Source: Clostridiales bacterium
GTDB taxonomy: Bacteria; Bacillota; Clostridia; Peptostreptococcales; Acidaminobacteraceae
Reading direction: 5' to 3'
Length of the DNA stretch: 64,000 bases
Assembly (NCBI GenBank): GCA_016342415.1
Contig: JAEIOD010000001.1
Span: 1-64,000, forward strand
Below the pieces are notes generated by a model. It was not told the DNA's origin and made no database searches. It saw only the letters and a program-made list of their open reading frames with translations. Both the position numbers and the translations under genes were made by a program. This document shows, one piece after another, positions 1-8,889 of the stretch (positions within the stretch are counted from its first letter, which is position 1; each line of letters opens with the position of its first letter).

Positions 1-105
1 GAGTTCGTATAACATACATTATTGAAGGTATCTAAGAACAACAGTAACAGAATCATGCTCTAACTCACAACTGAAGTAACGAGTGTGCGAGCACTTTTTC
101 ATCAA
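1..105 (-). repeat. 105-bp direct repeat, copy 1, holding a 27-codon ORF
   Basis: This segment is about 91% identical, without gaps, to 5982-6085. Both copies lie downstream of a minus-strand gene. On the minus strand each contains an ORF of 27 codons (here 102 down to 19) beginning MKKCSHTRYFSCELEHDS and ending VVLRYLQ. Several differences between the copies are synonymous, including two adjacent codons that keep Phe-Ser, which hints at translation or descent from a coding sequence. The copy may continue to the left of the window. The family is unknown; it could be a transposase tail or a small repeated element. Confidence 0.75.
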
Positions 106-198
106 CACATAAATCATATCAGCAATTAATATACTTTTTCTTGTATGTTTCTTAAGTTTTTCTAAACAAAAAACAGACTTATAATTAAATCTGTTGGG

Positions 199-714
199 CT
201 ACATCTTCTTATATATTTTTTCTAATGTGTTCATATTTCTTGTGGTTGCAATAGAAAGAGTCATCTTTTCAAAAAAACGATTGGTCAATTTGGATTTCCC
301 ATACCCCTCTGGAACAAACAACATAATTTCATTTGAAGTAAAATAGGTTTTATCTAATGGTTTTGAAGCTTCAAGAATTTTTTCTTTATCAATAACGTCG
401 CTGGAAGTTTTAAGTAAGGTTACATAACGATTTTTTCCTTCATGTCCAAAGGGATAAGACTCAATCAAACGCTTCAATTCTTCTTTTGACCTAACAATCA
501 CTTCAATATCCAGATCAAATTTTGATTGAATCGCTTCTTCTATTTTAATGCCTATATCCCCTTTAGGTAATGAAGATGAAAAAATGACATTACCTGTATT
601 CAGATATGTATTAACCTCTTTAAACCCTAGTGCTTCATATAAAATTTTTAAAGCGTTCATTTCAATCTTATTTTTTCCACTCACATTTATCCCTCTCAAA
701 AAAGATATATACAT
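199..714 (-). CDS. DUF1697 family protein
   Basis: This 171-residue protein opens with the signature MYISFLRGINVSGKNKIEM and carries the TYLNTGNVIFSS block that is typical of DUF1697. The length is normal for the family, whose biochemical function is not established. The start is supported by AGAGGAG seven bases upstream. The gene starts 15 bases after the end of an acetyltransferase gene on the same strand, so the two are probably cotranscribed. No signal peptide or membrane segment is visible, so it should be cytosolic. Confidence 0.85.
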   Translation of the reverse strand: MYISFLRGINVSGKNKIEMNALKILYEALGFKEVNTYLNTGNVIFSSSLPKGDIGIKIEEAIQSKFDLDIEVIVRSKEELKRLIESYPFGHEGKNRYVTLLKTSSDVIDKEKILEASKPLDKTYFTSNEIMLFVPEGYGKSKLTNRFFEKMTLSIATTRNMNTLEKIYKKM

Positions 715-729
715 ATAATCTCCTCTTTT

Positions 730-1197
730 TTACCTATTAACATAAAGCATCTTGGTAAAACTTACAGATTCACCATGCATTTCATATTGAAACTTATTTA
801 TAATAATAAAATTATTATTTTTATAACATTTGATTGCACGTTCATTAAAAGATCTTACAAGTAATACTATGTTTTCTTTGGAGCTTTTAGTTCGTGCTTT
901 TTCTATCAATAATTTAAATGCCTTATTACCATAACCTTTGCTACAAAGTTCTGGTTTAATGCCAATCCCCAATACTATTTGATTGTTATTTAAACTAATT
1001 CTGCCATATCCTATAAGCTGACTACCAGAATAAATACTCAGAAATTCTAAATTTCTTTTATTATCTTTTGTTATACCATACCCTTTTTCAACCGCTTCAT
1101 CCCATTTTGGAAAATTATAAACTTTGAACTCGCCTTCATATTGCCAATCACATATATTTATCGCTTCATTTTCTGTCATCCTTTTTAATTCAATCAT
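730..1197 (-). CDS. GNAT family N-acetyltransferase
   Basis: This 155-residue protein has the GNAT fold signature. There is a beta-strand followed by GIGIKPELCSKGYGNKAF, an acetyl-CoA pyrophosphate loop of the type Q/RxxGxG/A. A later NERAIKCYKNNNF segment is the usual helix and strand of motif B. The substrate cannot be inferred. AAGGAG lies upstream of the ATG. It is first in a two-gene unit with the DUF1697 gene. It probably acylates a small molecule or protein amine in the cytosol. Confidence 0.85.
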   Translation of the reverse strand: MIELKRMTENEAINICDWQYEGEFKVYNFPKWDEAVEKGYGITKDNKRNLEFLSIYSGSQLIGYGRISLNNNQIVLGIGIKPELCSKGYGNKAFKLLIEKARTKSSKENIVLLVRSFNERAIKCYKNNNFIIINKFQYEMHGESVSFTKMLYVNR

Positions 1198-1253
1198 TCC
1201 AACTCCTTAATGTCTTGACTTATTATAAATCTTTTATAATTAACTCACAATTA

Positions 1254-1288
1254 AAATACCCTGAATTAAAAATAAATTCAGGGTATTT
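1254..1288. other. Perfect 14-bp inverted repeat (stem-loop)
   Basis: AAATACCCTGAATT at 1254-1267 pairs perfectly with 1275-1288 across a 7-base loop. It lies between two divergently transcribed genes, so it is not an obvious terminator for either. It may be a relic of a lost transcript end or a regulatory site. A 62-codon minus-strand reading frame runs through it and is probably spurious. Confidence 0.6.
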
Positions 1289-1478
1289 AACATATATACA
1301 GGAAAAACCAAACATTTTATTATAAACATTGTACCCATATAATGGTATGTCATAACAAGAATTAGAAATATTTTTTATTTTAATAAGGTAATGGTTACAT
1401 TTTGCCATCATTTCATTTCTTTACCTCAACGTGCATAGAAAACTACAACACGGGTATAAACAATTTATGGAGGCGTTT

Positions 1479-3263
1479 ATGAAAAAAATAGTAATTGTTT
1501 CATTTATACTTATAATAATGACATCCACATTTGCATATGCTTTTGATACCAACGATGAAACCAATTTATTTCCTAGAAGTCAAGAAAGTTATAATGACGA
1601 TAATTATGATAATATTTGGGACATCATCAAATACCGCATGAGAGCTGAACATTTTAATGTTGTTGGTACTTTAATCTTTTTTATGGCTATTGCTCATACA
1701 ATGATGACTGGTGTCTTTAAAAAAATAGCTCATCAAGCTGACGAAACCTATGAGGATTTAAAACAAAAGAAACTGGTTGATAAAAATTCCAAATCTGTAA
1801 AAGGAGGACTTTTTCATCTGCTTGGAGAAGTAGAAGTTGTATTCGGTATATGGACCATAGTGCTAGGATTGGCAATTGCATTTTTTTATAACTGGGAAAC
1901 CTTTACTACTTACATCAATCATTTACACTACAACGAGCCCTTATTCATAATCGTAATCATGGCAATTGCCTCTAGTAGACCAATACTAAGATTCTTTGAA
2001 AAAATAATGTTTATGTTTGTTAAACTCCTCGGAGAAACATTAGAAGCCTGGTGGGCGGTTATCCTAATCTTAGGAACTCTATTGGGTTCATTTATTACAG
2101 AACCTGCAGCAATGACAGTTTGTGCTTATTTATTATCAGAAAAAGTGTTTTCAATCAATCCATCAAAGAAACTCCAATATGCAACTCTTGCTCTTCTGTT
2201 TGTTAACATTTCCATGGGTGGTTCATTAACAAATTTTGCATCACCGCCTATCTTGATGGTAGCAGAACCTTGGGGTTGGACAACAGGGTATATGTTTACT
2301 ACTTTTGGTGTTAAATCAATCGTGACTATTTCTTTATCTACTCTGGTTTACTATTTTTTCCTAAGAAATGATTTTAAAAGTATGAGTACTGAATATAGTC
2401 AGTATCGTTTTAAAAAGTATGTTCAAAATAAATTTATCAGTCAAAAAGAATTAGAAGATAGTTTTGATGAACTGGCAGTACTCGTCAGCAATAATACCAA
2501 TTTCTATTCAGAACTGGACTCATACAGCATGATTCTAAAAGATCGTATCAAAGAGATTGCAAGAATAAAACTGTCAATGAATGAAGTGGCTGAGCTTGAT
2601 ATCTACAATGCAATTGAAGAAAAATATGAACACATAAAATTGAGGGAGTTTCAAAGAACAGTACCCGGCTTATTAGATGCTGATTTGAAACCACCATACC
2701 ATGATCCACACTGGGATTTTAGAGAAGATGAAGTACCAAGATGGATAACTCTTGTTCATATAGGATTCTTGGTATGGACCATCATAAATGTCCACAATAC
2801 CGTTTTATTTCTAGGTGGTTTCTTATTTTTCCTTGGTTTTTTCCAAGTGACTTCATTTTATCAAAATCGTTTGGATTTAAAACCTGCATTATTAGTCGCC
2901 TTCTTCTTGTCGGGCATAATAATTCACGGGACATTACAAGCATGGTGGATAAGCCCTATCCTTGCAAATTTACCGAGTTTGAGTATTAATATTACCGCCA
3001 TAGCTTTGACTGCTTTTAATGACAATGCAGCCCTTACCTATTTAGCATCTTTGGTACCTAATTTTTCTGAAGAGCTAAAATATTCATTGATGGCAGGTGC
3101 ACTAGCTGGTGGCGGACTAACTATTATAGCTAACTCTCCGAATCCAGTAGGTGTTTCAATTCTGAAAAAACATTTTAAAAAAGGGATCTCACCAATACTG
3201 CTTCTTAAATACGCATTGGTACCAACAATTATTACAACAATTATTTTTTATGTTTTTAGATGA
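1479..3263 (+). CDS. Putative Na+/H+ antiporter-like membrane protein
   Basis: I chose the ATG at 1479, preceded by GGAGG at 1469-1473, rather than the upstream ATG at 1431. This gives about 594 residues. The N-terminus MKKIVIVSFILIIMTSTFAY looks like a signal sequence or first membrane helix. Many hydrophobic segments follow, with conserved-looking stretches such as LLGSFITEPAAMTVCA, GGSLTNFASPPILMVAEPW and ALTAFNDNAALTYLASLVP. These match the putative Na+/H+ antiporter family in the ion-transporter superfamily (the family often annotated as putative Na+/H+ antiporter). A hydrophilic, probably cytoplasmic segment lies around residues 300-425. The ion specificity is inferred. It is monocistronic with a terminator behind it. 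Confidence 0.8.
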   Translation: MKKIVIVSFILIIMTSTFAYAFDTNDETNLFPRSQESYNDDNYDNIWDIIKYRMRAEHFNVVGTLIFFMAIAHTMMTGVFKKIAHQADETYEDLKQKKLVDKNSKSVKGGLFHLLGEVEVVFGIWTIVLGLAIAFFYNWETFTTYINHLHYNEPLFIIVIMAIASSRPILRFFEKIMFMFVKLLGETLEAWWAVILILGTLLGSFITEPAAMTVCAYLLSEKVFSINPSKKLQYATLALLFVNISMGGSLTNFASPPILMVAEPWGWTTGYMFTTFGVKSIVTISLSTLVYYFFLRNDFKSMSTEYSQYRFKKYVQNKFISQKELEDSFDELAVLVSNNTNFYSELDSYSMILKDRIKEIARIKLSMNEVAELDIYNAIEEKYEHIKLREFQRTVPGLLDADLKPPYHDPHWDFREDEVPRWITLVHIGFLVWTIINVHNTVLFLGGFLFFLGFFQVTSFYQNRLDLKPALLVAFFLSGIIIHGTLQAWWISPILANLPSLSINITAIALTAFNDNAALTYLASLVPNFSEELKYSLMAGALAGGGLTIIANSPNPVGVSILKKHFKKGISPILLLKYALVPTIITTIIFYVFR

Positions 3264-3272
3264 TCAACAAAG

Positions 3273-3305
3273 AAAATCCATCTGCTTAACTAACAGATGG
3301 ATTTT
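3273..3305. terminator. Bidirectional Rho-independent terminator
   Basis: A 12-bp perfect stem (AAAATCCATCTG pairing with CAGATGGATTTT) is flanked by A and T runs. It lies between the convergent antiporter and DUF1893 genes. Confidence 0.85.
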
Positions 3306-3379
3306 TATATGAGTAGGTGCTTATATATCATTTGCTCTTTATATCGAAAGTTATACTAATAGAATTAACCTTATCCTCG

Positions 3380-3811
3380 TTACTTATTTCCCCTTAGATT
3401 TAACAATGTTTCTTTTATTCTCTCATAACCTTCGTAGATGTCTTCTACATCGATTAATGACGTTTCAATAGGACATTGTCCATCTTTAGCGCGGTTGATG
3501 ATATAGGGTACCATTTTTGTATACTCAACTTTAATATTTTGCTCTTCAGCGAATTTAAAGGCAATTTCACTGACAACAGGTGTAACAACGTAATCCGCCC
3601 CAATCATTTTTGCTAACATAAGAGCCCCTTTTCCAACAATTCGATCTATTACAATCAGGGGTTCCAATGACTCACCATGTAATCTATAATAATCCATCAT
3701 AGGCTGAACACCTTTTTCTTCAGAAGTAAAAGTAATCTCATTATTTTTTAGAATTAAACATGTTTTTTTCGGATTTTCCTCTAAGAGTTTCCTAAACTGT
3801 GGTTTCATCAA
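3380..3811 (-). CDS. DUF1893 family protein
   Basis: About 143 residues with the features of DUF1893 (TM1506-like, a cytidine-deaminase-like fold). Visible blocks are LKNNEITFTSEEKGVQPMMD, a GKGALMLAKMIGADYV helix and the C-terminal GQCPIETSLIDVEDI segment. The start is either TTG at 3811 or ATG at 3808, both behind GGAGATC. It overlaps the end of the ECF S-component gene by about 20 bases, so the genes are translationally coupled. The function is unknown. The tight coupling to a substrate-binding transporter subunit suggests work on the imported compound, but that is inference. Confidence 0.8.
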   Translation of the reverse strand: MMKPQFRKLLEENPKKTCLILKNNEITFTSEEKGVQPMMDYYRLHGESLEPLIVIDRIVGKGALMLAKMIGADYVVTPVVSEIAFKFAEEQNIKVEYTKMVPYIINRAKDGQCPIETSLIDVEDIYEGYERIKETLLNLRGNK

Positions 3812-4313
3812 ATTTTAGATCTCCTCTCCTAAGAACAGATACTAGAACTGGCACCAACACAATCTGACCAATCATACCTGGAATGCCCGTGCTAAAAAAC
3901 GCGATTGTTCCAAATATTGGTGGTAATTTCATACCGATAATGTGAATACAAATAAGCATCACACTCAAAGATACAATTCTACCGGAAATCATGGCACAGA
4001 CCAAAGCAACAAAACAGTTATTAATCCTTCCAAAAATATAACCAGCTACCACACCATAGGTCAACAGTTCGAAAAACATAAATATAGCCATCGGCATAGC
4101 AGGCATGCCAAGTATCGCTCCGATTATAACTGAAGTTACACCAATAATCGCACCATTACGCGGTCCAAGAATCATAGCACCAACCAAGACTGGAATGTGC
4201 ATGGGAAGTAATATAGACCCTATTAAAGGACCACCAATCATATGAAATACCTGGGGTATTAATACGCCTAACGCAACAAACATTGCTAAATAAGTTAATC
4301 GTTTTGTTTTCAT
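3792..4313 (-). CDS. ECF transporter S component
   Basis: The chosen ATG at 4313 gives 173 residues, starting MKTKRLTYLAMFVALGVLIP. The longer frame to 4382 lacks a ribosome binding site and would overlap the upstream gene's spacer. There are five to six hydrophobic helices, and the length fits S components of energy-coupling factor vitamin importers. The segment VGAMILGPRNGAIIGVTSVI is typical of these small membrane proteins. The substrate is not readable. Energising ATPases and the T component are not in this window, which is normal for group II ECF systems. It is the middle gene of a three-gene unit. Confidence 0.8.
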   Translation of the reverse strand: MKTKRLTYLAMFVALGVLIPQVFHMIGGPLIGSILLPMHIPVLVGAMILGPRNGAIIGVTSVIIGAILGMPAMPMAIFMFFELLTYGVVAGYIFGRINNCFVALVCAMISGRIVSLSVMLICIHIIGMKLPPIFGTIAFFSTGIPGMIGQIVLVPVLVSVLRRGDLKFDETTV

Positions 4314-4389
4314 CTCTACTATTACCTCTCTTTTTATTAAAGTATACTTCTTAAGTATGGCATAATATTCAAAAGAATCCACCCTTTAA

Positions 4390-4680
4390 TCAATTATTCA
4401 AATAACATGCAACACAATATACTTCGCCATCTTTTGGACTATTTGATTGAATTGTCATTTCCTTATCACATCTGGCACACTTAATGACAATTAATTCTTC
4501 TTCTATCTCATTGGTTGCATAATTCTCACAAGTCAAGTCACAACCATCCAATTGACAATCCAAACAATCATCCGATAAAAAACCAAATTCACAGGTTTCA
4601 GTTATACCACTTTTTTCAAGATTACTTTGATCTATTACACTTTTCAGGTTCTTACAACTATTACAAATACATTTACTCAT
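4390..4680 (-). CDS. Small cysteine-rich zinc-ribbon protein
   Basis: About 96 residues starting at the ATG at 4680, with AGGAGG six bases upstream. It contains many cysteines. The N-terminus has KCICNSC, the middle has DDCLDCQLDGCDLTC, and the C-terminus has KCARCDKEM paired with YCVACY, which looks like a zinc ribbon of CxxC...CxxC type. No known family is recognised. It is the first gene of the unit with the ECF S component, so it may sense or buffer metal for that system, or be an unrelated small zinc protein. No signal peptide is seen. Confidence 0.6.
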   Translation of the reverse strand: MSKCICNSCKNLKSVIDQSNLEKSGITETCEFGFLSDDCLDCQLDGCDLTCENYATNEIEEELIVIKCARCDKEMTIQSNSPKDGEVYCVACYLNN

Positions 4681-5014
4681 CACTTGCCTCCTCGACTATT
4701 TTCTCATTGCAACTGATTATACCAAAGTCTGATAAGCTAAACAACACATAAAAACTGTTTAGATTTTGAATAACAGATCATAAACATGTATTCTTAAGTT
4801 TATTCCATTTTTATTATAATATAAAACGAAAAAAAGTAAGCAATAATTATCACTTACTTTGGACCTTGAACCTCTCATGATTAAAATCACAAGATTCCTA
4901 GGTAGAAAAGCCTAACGGCTTTTAATGGACTAGGCTATCCCGGTGGTTCCCACCGTTCTTTTCAATGATTTCACATTCTTCTCTAAAATATCTGTCTAAC
5001 ATAAAGAAACATAA

Positions 5015-5465
5015 TATTTACCATCAGCTTTTCTCAATCACTTCAATATTATTATTGGTTAAATTCATGACCATAGATTGATGAGGATTTTTATAGGATT
5101 TAAACTTTGGATGGTTTTTAAGTGATAAAAAGTAAGTTCCATCCCCTTATTCTTTGTATGTTTGATAGTCTTTTCAAAAATAAGTCATTGGACCATTAAA
5201 AAAAGTTGTATATGCTTTGGAGAGGGCTTTTAAAACATTTTGGAGAACTGATTTTTCGCATTGATACAAGCAACTATGCTCTTGCTTTAATTGCGTTAAC
5301 AGCTTTGACATCTCAGTATAGGTTAAGATACCTAGTTATTTTTTCAAATCGTTTCATATTCAGTTCCAAAAAATAATTCCATACATAACGTTTTGCACAA
5401 AACATTTCCTCAAGTTTAAGAATCTGATTTTCTTTTGGATAGATTCTATATTTAAAACCTCTCAC
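5015..5465 (-). pseudogene. tnpB: Broken N-terminal fragment of an IS605 TnpB
   Basis: Read from GTG at 5465, the minus strand gives VRGFKYRIYPKENQILKLEE, then fragments such as KRYVWNYFLELN, TEMSKLLTQLKQEHSCLYQC and HPKFKSYKNPHQSMVMNLTN. This is the N-terminal third of a TnpB/OrfB protein. Several in-frame stops and frameshifts interrupt it, and the RuvC and zinc-ribbon part is missing because the reading jumps to the right end of the element. The RNA-guided nuclease is therefore dead. It lies 13 bases after the tnpA stop, the usual order. Confidence 0.8.
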
Positions 5466-5477
5466 CTTCTAAGCTCC

Positions 5478-5831
5478 TCACTCTTTCGATTTTTGTTTTT
5501 TAATATATGTTTTAATTTGCGATTTGGAATGTTCACTTACAGTTGCTACAAAATAAGAGGGATTCCATAAATGACCACCCCACAGTTCATTTCTCAACTC
5601 AGGCATCTCCAAAAATAAAAATCTAGCACTGGTTCCTTTAAATGCTTTAATTATATTAGGAAGATAATGTTGGGGTTTACACTCAATGAGCATATGGACA
5701 TGATCAGAGTCAGTCTCCATTTCTAAAATATCGATGCCATGATCATCAGCAATCTTTCTAAGTAAGGATTTCACTTTAACTTCAACAGAATTCCTAAGTA
5801 TTGGTTTTCTATACTTAGTACACCAAACCAA
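5478..5831 (-). pseudogene. tnpA: IS200/IS605 TnpA transposase lacking its N-terminus
   Basis: The frame encodes 117 residues of a Y1 HUH transposase. The metal-binding motif appears as DSDHVHMLIECK and the catalytic tyrosine is expected in SQIKTYIKKQK near the C-terminus. Upstream of the TTG at 5831 the frame continues with GYVYSLKYH, the normal beginning of the family, but meets a TAA before any start codon. The protein therefore lacks its first residues or relies on a TTG without a good ribosome site. Single-strand transposition from this copy is unlikely, though the core domain is intact. Confidence 0.8.
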
Positions 5832-5981
5832 ATGATATTTAAGAGAATATACGTATCCTCTTTAATAGTTTAAATTACACATACATACTTCCTAATTAAT
5901 ACTAACATACGGCACACGAAAAATAGCAATAATGCGCATATTCGTTCGCGTTATTGCTATTTTCAGACTTTCCCTTATTTT

Positions 5982-6085
5982 GAGTTCGTATAACATACAT
6001 TATTGAAGATATCTAAGAACAACAATAAAAGAATCATGCTCTAACTCACAAGAAAAGTAACGAGTGTGCGAGCATTTTTTCATCA
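5982..6085 (-). repeat. 105-bp direct repeat, copy 2, holding a 27-codon ORF
   Basis: This is the second copy of the repeat at 1-105, in the same orientation. The ORF runs from 6083 down to 6000 and begins a few bases after the stop codon of the alpha-galactosidase gene. The IS605 left end lies immediately outside it. The two copies bracket a 5.9-kb segment, so recombination between them could delete everything from DUF1697 through the IS element. Confidence 0.75.
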
Positions 6086-6087
6086 AA

Positions 6088-7392
6088 TTATTCGTATTTG
6101 GGTAACATATCTCCATGAGCTTCAATAAGATCATCACAGAGATTTTTTATCTCATCAAGTGATAATTCGCTTGATGTGTGTGGATCTAAATATGCAGCTT
6201 GATATATGGCTTCTCTTTTTTGAGTTAACGCTGCTTCAATGGTCATCAACTGAGTATTGATATTGGTTCTGTTAAGCGCTGCTAACTGTTCAGGTAAATC
6301 GCCTACTATAGTTGGTGTAATACCATTTTTATCTACCAAACAGGTGACTTCTACTACACAATTATTAGGCAGATTTGTAATGATATTGTCATTTAATACA
6401 CTGCCATTAATTTTGTAAGGAACGTCTGTTTCCATTGCTTCTATGATATAAGATGCATACTCTAATGTTCTTTTATGCTCAATATTTTTATTTTCGACTA
6501 ATTCTTTACCAAGAGTTTTCCACTTTTCAATTTGCTCTACACATCTTCTTGGATATTCATCTAATGGTATGTTGTATTTTTCAATTAGTTCTGGGTGAGT
6601 GGTTTTTATAAAGTATGGTAAATATTCAGCATTGTGTTCACTCGACTCTGTTACATAGTACCCGAATCTATCCATCATCTCATATCTCACCATATCATGA
6701 TGTTTCTCTTTACTATTTTTATATAGCGCTTTTTCTTTGATTAAAGGATATAAATCTTCACCTTTATCTGTGATTTCAAGTAACCAAGCCATATGATTGA
6801 TACCAGCAATTTTCCAATTTAAATTAGACGTTTCAATCTCTAGATCTTTTAATAAATCAACAGCACAATCTTGCACACTATGACATAATCCAACTGTTTT
6901 TATTTGAGTACCTTTTAACATTGCACCTGTTATAGATGCCATCGGGTTTGTATAGTTTAAAAGTAGAGCTCCAGGACATACTTCTTCCATATCCTTGGCA
7001 AAATCAAACATTACAGGTATTGTACGTAAGGCTCTAAATAAACCGCCAATACCAATAGTATCCGCTATACTCTGTCTTAATCCATATTTTTTCGGAATCT
7101 CAAAGTCAATCACCGTAGAAGGTTTAAATCCGCCTACCTGTATTGCATTAACAACATATTTGGCCCCTTTTAAAGCTTCTTTTCTATTTAAATATGATGT
7201 AATAGTTGCTCTTCCATCATTTGAATTGTTATTGATATTATTGATTACTTTCTCTGATTCGCTTAATCTGATTGGATCAATATCAAATAACGCAATCTCA
7301 GAATCTCTGAGCGCATCTGTTACTAATATATCCCCTAAAACATTCTTTGCAAATATTGTACTACCTGCACCTATAAATGTTATTTTTGTCAT
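6088..7392 (-). CDS. melA: GH4 family alpha-galactosidase
   Basis: This 434-residue protein begins with the NAD-binding MTKITFIGAGSTIFAKNVLG of glycoside hydrolase family 4. The metal-ligand motif reads VGLCHSVQD. The CHSV form distinguishes alpha-galactosidases from the CN(V/I)P form of 6-phospho-glucosidases in this family. LLNYTNPMA and AGINHMAWLL are also typical. The enzyme uses NAD+ and a divalent metal to hydrolyse alpha-galactosides such as melibiose in the cytosol. AGGAGG lies upstream of the ATG. An AraC regulator is divergent, and the sugar ABC importer genes lie nearby, so import and hydrolysis probably work together. Confidence 0.88.
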   Translation of the reverse strand: MTKITFIGAGSTIFAKNVLGDILVTDALRDSEIALFDIDPIRLSESEKVINNINNNSNDGRATITSYLNRKEALKGAKYVVNAIQVGGFKPSTVIDFEIPKKYGLRQSIADTIGIGGLFRALRTIPVMFDFAKDMEEVCPGALLLNYTNPMASITGAMLKGTQIKTVGLCHSVQDCAVDLLKDLEIETSNLNWKIAGINHMAWLLEITDKGEDLYPLIKEKALYKNSKEKHHDMVRYEMMDRFGYYVTESSEHNAEYLPYFIKTTHPELIEKYNIPLDEYPRRCVEQIEKWKTLGKELVENKNIEHKRTLEYASYIIEAMETDVPYKINGSVLNDNIITNLPNNCVVEVTCLVDKNGITPTIVGDLPEQLAALNRTNINTQLMTIEAALTQKREAIYQAAYLDPHTSSELSLDEIKNLCDDLIEAHGDMLPKYE

Positions 7393-7499
7393 GATAGTTT
7401 CCTCCTAAGTTCCTGTGTATTTATTTATCCGCGTTTATATAAATACTATATTTTTTTTATGATACTTAATGCTATAATAGAATAAAAACGGGAGATCCT

Positions 7500-8342
7500 A
7501 TGAATGATAAGTATATATATAAAGATTATAGTAATCGTTTTGACACCAATATCTATATAAGACAGTTTGGTAAAGAGATTTGTGCACCGAATCACTCTAA
7601 TGGTCCGGGTACTAGAGACCATTATCTACTACATTTTATTGTCTCGGGTAAAGGCAAGTATTATCACAACAATAATGTTTATGAAGTCTTACCGTCACAA
7701 TGTTTTCTAATTTGTCCAGATGAAGTTGCCTATTATATTGCCGACGAAGAAGATCCCTGGTCATATTACTGGATAGGCTTTAGCGGTAGTCGTGCACAAC
7801 CTTACCTGGATGAGATTGCACTGACCAAAACATCACCGGTTTTGCATGTTAATGATATGGATTACATTGTAAAATGTCTTGAGGACATCATTGAAAGCTC
7901 TAAAATAATCCGAGGTAGTGATATAAGAATGTTAGGACATTTATATATACTGCTTTCCAAGCTCTACGAAGAATCAAAACGTCCTGTAGATCAAACGCTT
8001 CAAGATGACTATATAAAGAAAGCTGTTGAATATATTGAGATGAATTACATTCACAATATTTCCATCTCTGATATAGCTGACAATTTAAACCTTAATCGAA
8101 GTTATTTCAGTAATCTTTTTAAGAAAAAACTACAAGTATCTCCTCAACACTATTTAATACAATTGAGAATAGATAAAGCTTGTGATTTACTCATTAGAAA
8201 TCAAAGTTTATCTATAAACTATATTGCTAGATCAGTCGGTTATACCGATCAACTTGTTTTTTCAAAAACATTTAAGAAAGTATTAGGTCTCTCACCTTCT
8301 GTCTTTCGAGTAAACAACTCCAAGAAAGAATCTACAAGGTAA
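7500..8342 (+). CDS. AraC family regulator of the alpha-galactoside locus
   Basis: This 280-residue protein has an N-terminal cupin-like sugar-binding domain (about residues 20-165, with HYLLHFIVSGKGKYYHNN). Two helix-turn-helix motifs follow at about 180-275, with ISISDIADNLNLNRSYFSNL and INYIARSVGYTDQLVFSKTF. The arrangement matches MsmR/RafR-type activators of raffinose and melibiose operons. It is divergent from the GH4 gene. Its 3' end overlaps the convergent YesL gene by 94 bases. It likely activates the importer operon through the repeated sites at 12041-12102. Confidence 0.85.
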   Translation: MNDKYIYKDYSNRFDTNIYIRQFGKEICAPNHSNGPGTRDHYLLHFIVSGKGKYYHNNNVYEVLPSQCFLICPDEVAYYIADEEDPWSYYWIGFSGSRAQPYLDEIALTKTSPVLHVNDMDYIVKCLEDIIESSKIIRGSDIRMLGHLYILLSKLYEESKRPVDQTLQDDYIKKAVEYIEMNYIHNISISDIADNLNLNRSYFSNLFKKKLQVSPQHYLIQLRIDKACDLLIRNQSLSINYIARSVGYTDQLVFSKTFKKVLGLSPSVFRVNNSKKESTR

Positions 8343-8869
8343 ATAGTACCTGATAAAATGAATGGTATGAAAATCTTTGTCAGCAATATGCTGCTAAATA
8401 CAACTGCTGAAATGATAATTACTATAAAGTATTTATGCCATCTGATATGAAAATCTACTAAACCGAGTCTGATTAATTTGATTAAATGGACTCTTTTTTC
8501 TATTAAGATCAAACTACCTATGATGCCCATGATAGTTTCTAAAGACAATAAAATCATTACAATTTTCAATAAGAGGATATCTGTACTGAATACAGTTTCG
8601 AAAGTGACATAAAATACCGGCATCCAAAGTATCATCATGACATTTAACAGACAACTTTGCAGAAAGTTTTCCTTATACTTATGTACAAAAGACTTGATGA
8701 TTCCTTCAGTTTCATCTCTTTTAAGCTCTCTTATCACTTGAAATCCCGTTGTGAAAGATGTAAAAGTGGTGACAATTGGTATACATCCTATCAACATCAA
8801 GATATTTATAACGATTAAGTTATAAATCAATTCTCCTATATCCGTCCATTTTGAATTTAAAATATTCAT
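8249..8869 (-). CDS. YesL-like DUF624 membrane protein
   Basis: This 206-residue protein has about five hydrophobic helices and the N-terminal pattern of DUF624 (YesL), including IYNLIVINILMLIGCIPIVT. Genes of this family usually sit inside carbohydrate ABC importer operons, as here, directly behind the MsmG-type permease. The exact role is unknown; an accessory or regulatory membrane function is assumed. AAGGATG precedes the start. The last 94 bases overlap, antisense, the end of the AraC gene. Confidence 0.82.
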   Translation of the reverse strand: MNILNSKWTDIGELIYNLIVINILMLIGCIPIVTTFTSFTTGFQVIRELKRDETEGIIKSFVHKYKENFLQSCLLNVMMILWMPVFYVTFETVFSTDILLLKIVMILLSLETIMGIIGSLILIEKRVHLIKLIRLGLVDFHIRWHKYFIVIIISAVVFSSILLTKIFIPFILSGTIYLVDSFLELFTRKTEGERPNTFLNVFEKTS

Positions 8870-8889
8870 AGTCTCATCCTTATGTTTGT

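Larger units (their letters stand above)
4861..5975 (-). mobile_element. Degenerate IS200/IS605 element
   Basis: The left end has a long subterminal hairpin (AAAATAGCAATAA at 5922-5934 pairing with 5951-5963, extended inward). The right end carries two hairpins, CGGTGG-ttc-CCACCG at 4941-4955 and AAAAGCC-taac-GGCTTTT at 4906-4923, then the ending found in many such elements, CATGAGAGGTTCAA read on the minus strand (4868-4881). The element is reduced: tnpA has lost its start and tnpB is a broken N-terminal fragment. The boundaries are approximate because this family makes no target duplication. Confidence 0.75.

Noticed and set aside
1223-1411. 62-codon minus-strand ORF
   Set aside because: It runs through a perfect 14-bp stem-loop, has no recognisable domain, and its composition looks random.
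2741-2989. 82-codon plus-strand ORF inside the antiporter gene
   Set aside because: It is an out-of-frame shadow of a well-supported membrane protein gene.
4861-5975. Active TnpB RNA-guided system
   Set aside because: tnpB is truncated with stops and lacks the RuvC and zinc-ribbon parts.
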